This document shows, piece by piece, positions 6,452-10,357 of a stretch of DNA of 10,357 nt. Source of the stretch: an uncultured Clostridia bacterium (GTDB taxonomy: Bacteria > Bacillota > Clostridia > Christensenellales > Aristaeellaceae); assembly GCA_934615145.1 (NCBI GenBank), contig CAKTTM010000044.1, positions 1-10,357 on the forward strand, given 5' to 3'. Made by a program: the position numbers and the translations under genes. The stretch's first letter is position 1, and each line of letters opens with the position of its first letter. The notes beneath the pieces are model-generated. The model ran no database searches and was not told the origin of the DNA. It saw nothing but the letters and a program-made list of their open reading frames with translations.

Positions 6452-7311
6452 GCCGATTCCTCCTTCCTGGCCAGGCCCTGGGTCAGGCGGTCGATGATGA
6501 CCGCCACGATCACGATGGCGATGCCGGCGGCAAAGCCCCGGCCGCTCTCCAGGCGGTTGATGCCGGTGAGCACTTCGGAGCCCAGGCCCCTGGCGCCGAT
6601 CATGGAGCTGGTCACCACCATGGCGATGGCCATCATGATGGTCTGGTTGATGCCCGCCATGATGGTGGGCATCGCCTGGGGGATGAGCACCTTGACCAGC
6701 ATTTGCATGCGGGTGGAGCCAAAGGCGCGCGCGGCCTCCACCACCTCGCCGTCCACGCTGCGCAGGCCCAGGCTGGTCATGCGCACGATGGGCGGCATGG
6801 CGTAGATCACGGTAGCGATCACCGCCGGCACATTGCCTAGGCCCAGCAGCATCACCGCCGGGATCAGATAGACGAAGCTGGGCATGGTCTGCATGGTGTC
6901 CAGCACCGGGCGCAGCAGCCTGCCCGCGCGCCTGCTAAAGGAGATCAGCACCCCCAGCGGGAAGCCCAGCAGCAGCGCGATCAGCACCGAGGTGATGATG
7001 ATGGCCAGCGTCGTATACATCAGCGGCCACAGCCCGATGGCGCCGATGAACAGCAGCATGCCCGCGTAGAGCAAGGCGCGCAGCGGCTTTCGGGTGATTT
7101 TGAGCGTCGCCAGCAGCACCAGCAGTATCAAAGCCCACCAGGGCAAGAGGTTCAGCGCGCCCTGCACCCCGCGCAGCATGGCGCGCAGCGCCTGGGAGAG
7201 CGCGTCAAAGAAGGGCGACCAATTGGCCATCATGTAGGCGATGGCCTGGTCGATGGGCTCAGTGATGTTCAGCCGCAAGCCCTCCGGAAAATCTGTCAGC
7301 CAAGTATTCAT
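6448..7311 (-). CDS. proW: Glycine betaine/proline ABC transporter permease
   Basis: Membrane subunit of the osmoprotectant importer, 287 residues, similar to OpuAB (~280) and shorter than enterobacterial ProW. Seen: hydrophobic segments from ~57 onward, the ProW/OpuAB hallmark DTMQTMPSFVYLIPAVMLLG (138-157), and the EAA coupling loop EAARAFGSTRMQMLVKVLIP (192-211), which contacts the ATPase. The C-terminal GARGLGSEVL block (~239-248) is also typical. Unlike fused OpuABC or OpuBC forms, it carries no substrate-binding domain. ATG at 7311 is preceded by AGGTGA. It lies 89 bases after the substrate-binding-protein gene, with a large hairpin in between, and overlaps the ATPase start by 4 nt. Confidence 0.94.
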   Translation of the reverse strand: MNTWLTDFPEGLRLNITEPIDQAIAYMMANWSPFFDALSQALRAMLRGVQGALNLLPWWALILLVLLATLKITRKPLRALLYAGMLLFIGAIGLWPLMYTTLAIIITSVLIALLLGFPLGVLISFSRRAGRLLRPVLDTMQTMPSFVYLIPAVMLLGLGNVPAVIATVIYAMPPIVRMTSLGLRSVDGEVVEAARAFGSTRMQMLVKVLIPQAMPTIMAGINQTIMMAIAMVVTSSMIGARGLGSEVLTGINRLESGRGFAAGIAIVIVAVIIDRLTQGLARKEESA

Positions 7312-7351
7312 GTCGTTTCACCTCACACTATCTTGGTACGCAGCACAAATG

Positions 7352-7386
7352 GCCCGGCCTGGCCGACCAGGCGGCCAGGACCGGGC
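7352..7386 (-). terminator. Intercistronic hairpin between proX and proW
   Basis: On the plus strand GCCCGG-CCTGGCCG (7352-7365) pairs with CGGCCAGG-A-CCGGGC (7372-7386) over a 6-nt loop, giving a 14-bp GC-rich stem with one bulged A. In the operon RNA it starts 14 nt after the proX stop codon. No T-run follows (CATTTGTG), so it more likely acts as a partial terminator or a 3' stabiliser that leaves more proX mRNA than proW-proV mRNA. This function is inferred from position. Confidence 0.65.
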
Positions 7387-7400
7387 GATGCGCGGTAAAG

Positions 7401-8387
7401 TTACAGGGCGTCTCGGACCAGCTTAGCCTGCTCAGCGCTCAGCCACTCATCCAGCAGCTGATCGTTCTCGCTCAGGAACCAGCGGGCCGCCTCCTCATAG
7501 GAGGCCTGATGGTCATTGATATAGGCCAGGGCCTGCGAGGTCAGCGCGCTGGAGGTGCTGTACTTGCCCAGGAAGGCGGAGAACTCGGGGAACTCAGTGA
7601 CAAAGTCAGGGTTCACCGCCACCGTCAGGCGAATGGCCGGGAAGGCGCACTCGCCCAGCAGGTACTTGTCTTCCTCGTAAGGGGCATCCTCCAACAGCAC
7701 CAGGTCGTACTTGCCTGTGATCCAGGCTGGCTCCCAGTAGTAGGCGACGATGGGCTCGCCCTTTTCATAGGCGCCCACGATGGCTGCGGCCAGCGCCGCG
7801 TCAGAGCCAGGATCGATGTAGTTGTACTGTTTATCCAGCCCATAGAAGTTCAGCTTCTTGCGCAGGATGTCGTCCACCTGCCAGCCGGAGATGGCGCCAT
7901 AGACCAGGCCCTTGCCAGGCTCCTCAGGGTCGGCGAAGAGCTGGGCATAATCCTTCAGATCGCTGACGCTTCTAAGCTTCGCCGCCATGGGCTCGATGCC
8001 GCGCGCCGCGTCACCTTCGATGACATAGCGGGGCACATACAGGCCCTGCATGTTGTCGTCATAGTTGACGCCCAATTCTTTGAACTTGCCTGCCGCCACA
8101 TCCTCCCGGTAGGGCGCGATGGAGTCCGTCCAGGTCTCCATGTAGACATCGATGTCGCCGGTCTTCAGCGCGTTGTAGGTGATGGCCGTGGAGCCGGAGA
8201 TCTCGCTGGTGCTCAGCCCAAAGGCCTTGTCGGCGATCAGCTGGGCCACGGCGTTGTGGAATTTCATGCTGTCCCAGCCCGCGTCGCCAAAGACGATCTC
8301 CCGGGCGGCGGCCTGTCCCGCGCTGCCCAGCAGCAGCGCCAGGCTCAGCAGGCTGGTCAGCAGTATGCGTCGAAAGTGCTTGTTCAT
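7401..8387 (-). CDS. proX: Glycine betaine ABC transporter substrate-binding protein
   Basis: Exported binding protein that captures glycine betaine or a related quaternary amine for the ProW-ProV transporter; 328 residues, close to ProX (~330). Seen: a Sec signal peptide with basic start (NKHFRR), hydrophobic core (ILLTSLLSLALLL) and an AAA cleavage site after ~Ala28. There is no lipobox cysteine. The mature part fits the OpuAC/ProX fold: GDAGWDSMKFHN (Trp38), VYMETWTDS (Trp86), ISGWQVDD (Trp169) and VAYYWEPAW (Trp218, Trp222). Some of these tryptophans probably form the aromatic cage for the trimethylammonium group; which ones is not determined. ATG at 8387 has an AGGAGG site 7 nt upstream. 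It is first in the operon (order X-W-V, the reverse of the common V-W-X order), behind a strong promoter and a ~150-nt leader. Confidence 0.93.
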   Translation of the reverse strand: MNKHFRRILLTSLLSLALLLGSAGQAAAREIVFGDAGWDSMKFHNAVAQLIADKAFGLSTSEISGSTAITYNALKTGDIDVYMETWTDSIAPYREDVAAGKFKELGVNYDDNMQGLYVPRYVIEGDAARGIEPMAAKLRSVSDLKDYAQLFADPEEPGKGLVYGAISGWQVDDILRKKLNFYGLDKQYNYIDPGSDAALAAAIVGAYEKGEPIVAYYWEPAWITGKYDLVLLEDAPYEEDKYLLGECAFPAIRLTVAVNPDFVTEFPEFSAFLGKYSTSSALTSQALAYINDHQASYEEAARWFLSENDQLLDEWLSAEQAKLVRDAL

Positions 8388-8437
8388 GGGGTATCCTCCT
8401 ACCTTGTGTCCAGCCCAACAACCTGCCCAGCATTCAT

Positions 8438-8479
8438 CTGTGCAAGCCCTTGGGCTCTATGTCGAGACGGGACGCACAG
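8438..8479 (-). promoter_or_regulatory. Possible structured element in the proX leader
   Basis: Outer arms CTGTGC (8438-8443) and GCACAG (8474-8479) enclose a hairpin AGCCC/GGGCT (8445-8449 with 8452-8456) and a short GTC/GAC stem (8461-8463 with 8471-8473), resembling a small three-way junction. Further toward the 5' end of the leader a second hairpin, ACAGCC/GGCTGT on the plus strand at 8504-8509 and 8513-8518, is present. I do not recognise a known riboswitch class. Confidence 0.3.
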
Positions 8480-8543
8480 GAGGGCGCGGCCCGGTCGCTG
8501 TAACAGCCACAGGCTGTGGTGACTGAAGAGCAACAATGGGGAC

Positions 8544-8572
8544 AGCATACCATAGATCAAAAAAGATGTCAA
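8544..8572 (-). promoter_or_regulatory. Promoter of the proX-proW-proV operon
   Basis: On the minus strand TTGACA (8572-8567) and TATGCT (8549-8544) are separated by 17 bp: a perfect -35 box and a -10 box with two mismatches. Expected start is near 8537, giving a leader of ~150 nt before the proX ATG. Three copies of ATACC (plus strand 8547, 8579, 8589) lie across the promoter, the last two 10 bp apart, a possible but weak regulator site. Confidence 0.7.
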
Positions 8573-8653
8573 AAAGGGATACCGTTTTATACCAGAGAGA
8601 AGGCTTTGGCGCGCCGCCATCTGTACTTTTTGCGTTCTTCCCCGATGCTTTCC

Positions 8654-8682
8654 TTGCCCCGCGGGGGTCACTCCTCTATACT
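8654..8682 (+). promoter_or_regulatory. Promoter of the lysA-like gene
   Basis: TTGCCC at 8654-8659 and TATACT at 8677-8682 are separated by 17 bp. The spacer contains a 10-bp palindrome, CCCCGCGGGG at 8657-8666, overlapping the -35 box. Expected start is near 8689. It is divergent from the proX promoter, with about 80 bp between the two -35 boxes. Confidence 0.65.
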
Positions 8683-8738
8683 GATTGGCACGAAGATGAT
8701 CAAAGGCGGGCTTTGCCTCGCCCATGAAAGGAGCCATT

Positions 8739-9995
8739 GTGCCAAATTACAGCGTCAGGGATGAGGTTTTTAAGCGTGCTGCCGAATTGTTCCCCACGCC
8801 TTTTTACCTATACGACGAAAAGGGCATCCGCCAGGCTGCCCGCCGCATCAACCACGCCTTCCAGTGGTCGCCCGGCTTTAGAGAGTACTTTGCCATCAAG
8901 GCCCTGCCCACCCCGCATGTGCTGCGCCTGCTGCTGGAGGAGGGTTGCGGCCTGGACTGCGCCTCCTTGAGCGAGCTGGTGATGGCCCAGCGCCTGGGCG
9001 TCAGCGGCGATCTGCTGATGTTCAGCGCCAATGCCATGCCGCCGGATGAGTTCACCTACGCGCGGGGGCTGGACGCCATCATCAACCTGGACGACATCAC
9101 CGACATCGAGACCCTGCGCACCCACGGCGGCATCCCGGAGACCATCTGCCTGCGCTACAACCCGGGCGGCGAGTTTGGCGATGGCAAGGGCGTCATGGGC
9201 AGGCCGCAGGACGCCAAGTATGGCATGACCAGGGCGCAGCTGAGCGAGGGCCTCAAGACCCTCAAGGCCCTGGGCGCCAAGCGCTTTGGCCTGCATGCCT
9301 TCCTGGCCAGCAACATGAACAACCACGAGTATTACCCGGCCCTGGCCAAATTGCTCTTTGCCACCGGCAAGGAGCTGCAGGCCGAAGTGGGTCTGCCGCT
9401 GGCCTTCCTCAATCTCTCTGGCGGCGTGGGCATCCCCTACCGGCCCGAGGAGGAGGAGGCCTACATACTGCCCATCGGCCAGGGCGTGGAGCGCGAGTAC
9501 CGCGCCGCCTTTGGCGACCCGGCCACCGCGGGCGTTGCCATCAAGACTGAGCTGGGCCGCTATGTGACCGGGCCCTCTGGCTGGCTGGTCACCCGCGCCC
9601 ACCATGAAAAGCGCATCTACAAGCACTATATCGGCGTCGACGCCTGCGCCTCCAACCTGCTGCGGCCGGCCATGTACGGCGCCTACCACCACATCAGCAT
9701 CGTGGGCCGCCAGCATGACGAGCCCACCCATACCTATGACATCACCGGCGCCCTGTGCGAGAACAATGACAAGTTTGCCGTTGACCGCCGCATGCCGGAA
9801 ATCAAAATGGGCGACCTGCTGCTGATCCACGACGCCGGCGCCCATGCCTTTGCCATGGGCTACCAGTACAATGGGCGCCTGCGCTCGGCTGAGGTGCTGT
9901 ACCGGGAGGACGGCTCCTTCCAGCTGATCCGCCGCGCCGAGACGCCGGAGGACTACTTCCATACGCTCTATGGCGAGGGACTGCCTGCTTTCTAA
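8739..9995 (+). CDS. lysA: Diaminopimelate decarboxylase family protein
   Basis: Cytoplasmic PLP enzyme of fold type III; the family's reaction is meso-diaminopimelate to L-lysine plus CO2, the last step of lysine synthesis. Length 418 residues, normal. Seen: barrel-domain PLP lysine Lys54 in YFAIKALPTPHV, phosphate-binding NLSGGVGIPYRP (~225-236), TELGR (270-274) in place of the usual EPGR, CENND (340-344) in place of CESGD, and HDAGAHAFAMGYQYNG (364-379). The usual HIGSQ is replaced by HAFLASN (186-192). These variants occur together in a known LysA-like subfamily of Clostridia and relatives, so they are not damage, but substrate is less certain than for classical LysA. GTG at 8739 is preferred: AAAGGAG at 8727-8733 lies 5 nt before it, whereas the in-frame ATG at 8724 has no ribosome-binding site. 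It appears monocistronic. Confidence 0.85.
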   Translation: MPNYSVRDEVFKRAAELFPTPFYLYDEKGIRQAARRINHAFQWSPGFREYFAIKALPTPHVLRLLLEEGCGLDCASLSELVMAQRLGVSGDLLMFSANAMPPDEFTYARGLDAIINLDDITDIETLRTHGGIPETICLRYNPGGEFGDGKGVMGRPQDAKYGMTRAQLSEGLKTLKALGAKRFGLHAFLASNMNNHEYYPALAKLLFATGKELQAEVGLPLAFLNLSGGVGIPYRPEEEEAYILPIGQGVEREYRAAFGDPATAGVAIKTELGRYVTGPSGWLVTRAHHEKRIYKHYIGVDACASNLLRPAMYGAYHHISIVGRQHDEPTHTYDITGALCENNDKFAVDRRMPEIKMGDLLLIHDAGAHAFAMGYQYNGRLRSAEVLYREDGSFQLIRRAETPEDYFHTLYGEGLPAF

Positions 9996-10357
9996 TACTG
10001 AACTCAATCGTCAACGCTTTGATGAGCCGGTGTTTTTGCGCCACCCGCAAGCTCAATCGTCGCAGCCCTCCTTCGCAGAGCTCAGTCACGCTGCTCGTTT
10101 CGCTTGAGGGCTCCGCTTGCCTACCTCCGCCACTGGCGGCGGCAAGCTCCGCCCCCGCGTCGCCTCTTTCACTCAGCGTAGCGCCGCTACCCCACAATTC
10201 ACAATGGTCGATACCTCTCCCTCGCGGAGGCTCGGTCAGGTATCTCCCTTGTTCATTGGGCTTTGGCTCGTCAACCCTTATTCGGACAATTTGCTAAGCA
10301 GAGATTCTCAAGGTTGAGTTGTAGTAACGATTCAGCCATTCCAAGGGCGAGAGATAA
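9996..10357. repeat. Non-coding, inverted-repeat-rich right end
   Basis: No convincing gene in these 362 bases: open frames on both strands lack ribosome-binding sites, and their translations look like low-complexity Ser/Pro/Ala sequence. Seen instead: CTCAATCGTC twice (10003-10012 and 10052-10061); hairpin GCTTGCC/GGCAAGC (10115-10121 with 10141-10147) with an inner CCGCC/GGCGG stem (10127-10131 with 10135-10139); and GATACCT/AGGTATC (10210-10216 with 10238-10244). Near the two sides, TTGATGAGCC (10019-10028) and GGCTCGTCAA (~10266-10275) are inverted with one mismatch. This resembles a dispersed intergenic repeat or MITE-like element. No clear T-run terminator for the lysA-like gene was found. 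Confidence 0.4.

Noticed and set aside
7509..8522. 337-residue plus-strand open frame opposite proX
   Set aside because: Antisense shadow of proX that runs across the proX start and leader; no ribosome-binding site or motif.
8388..8537. Known riboswitch (c-di-AMP or cobalamin class) in the proX leader
   Set aside because: The conserved core sequences of these classes were not found by eye.
8724..8738. ATG at 8724 as the start of the lysA-like gene
   Set aside because: No ribosome-binding site before it; AAAGGAG at 8727-8733 is placed for the GTG at 8739. The ATG cannot be fully excluded.
8808..10007. 399-residue minus-strand open frame opposite the lysA-like gene
   Set aside because: Exactly antisense to a well-supported gene, with a Val/Ala/Gly/Gln-rich translation and no family features.
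10001..10061. CRISPR array suggested by the repeated CTCAATCGTC
   Set aside because: Only two 10-bp copies, too short and without regular spacer structure.
9802..10197. 131-residue minus-strand open frame at the right end
   Set aside because: It overlaps the 3' end of the lysA-like gene, has no ribosome-binding site and gives a low-complexity translation typical of repeat DNA.

Overview
The window is about 10.4 kb of GC-rich bacterial chromosome (roughly 60-65% GC by eye, not computed). It carries eight protein genes, short intergenic regions with strong Shine-Dalgarno sites and recognisable sigma70-type promoters. The mix of families (DUF438/hemerythrin/PAS protein, solitary BioY, DUF2974 hydrolase, and a LysA subfamily with ELGR and CENND motifs) points to a high-GC member of Clostridia (Bacillota). 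The genus cannot be told from this sequence. No phage genes, transposase, CRISPR array, tRNA or rRNA were seen.

Layout. (1) Positions 9-1343 (+) encode a MATE-family efflux transporter whose true start may lie left of the window. (2) Positions 1404-2680 (+) hold a Crp/Fnr-type palindrome, a -10 box and a DUF438-hemerythrin-PAS protein, which looks like a redox, oxygen or nitric-oxide responsive protein. (3) Positions 2706-4510 (+) hold a promoter, bioY (biotin ECF transporter S component) and, 8 nt later, a DUF2974 alpha/beta hydrolase. The bioY promoter's -10 box lies inside the left arm of the terminator hairpin of the preceding gene. (4) Positions 4551-5223 (+) hold a promoter and a histidine phosphatase. 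(5) Positions 8572 down to 5243 (-) form a glycine-betaine-type ABC uptake operon in the order substrate-binding protein, permease, ATPase, with a strong promoter, a ~150-nt leader and a large intercistronic hairpin after the first gene. (6) Positions 8654-9995 (+) hold a divergent promoter and a diaminopimelate-decarboxylase-family gene. (7) Positions 9996-10357 have no convincing gene but several inverted repeats and a 10-bp direct repeat.

The genes look like a run of small housekeeping and stress units: drug/metabolite export, redox sensing, biotin salvage, osmoprotectant uptake and lysine biosynthesis. They do not form one pathway. I found no clear new multi-gene system. The most interesting signals are regulatory: an FNR-like site centred exactly where a class II activator would sit, the promoter nested in a terminator, the hairpin in the betaine operon, and the structured, apparently non-coding right end.
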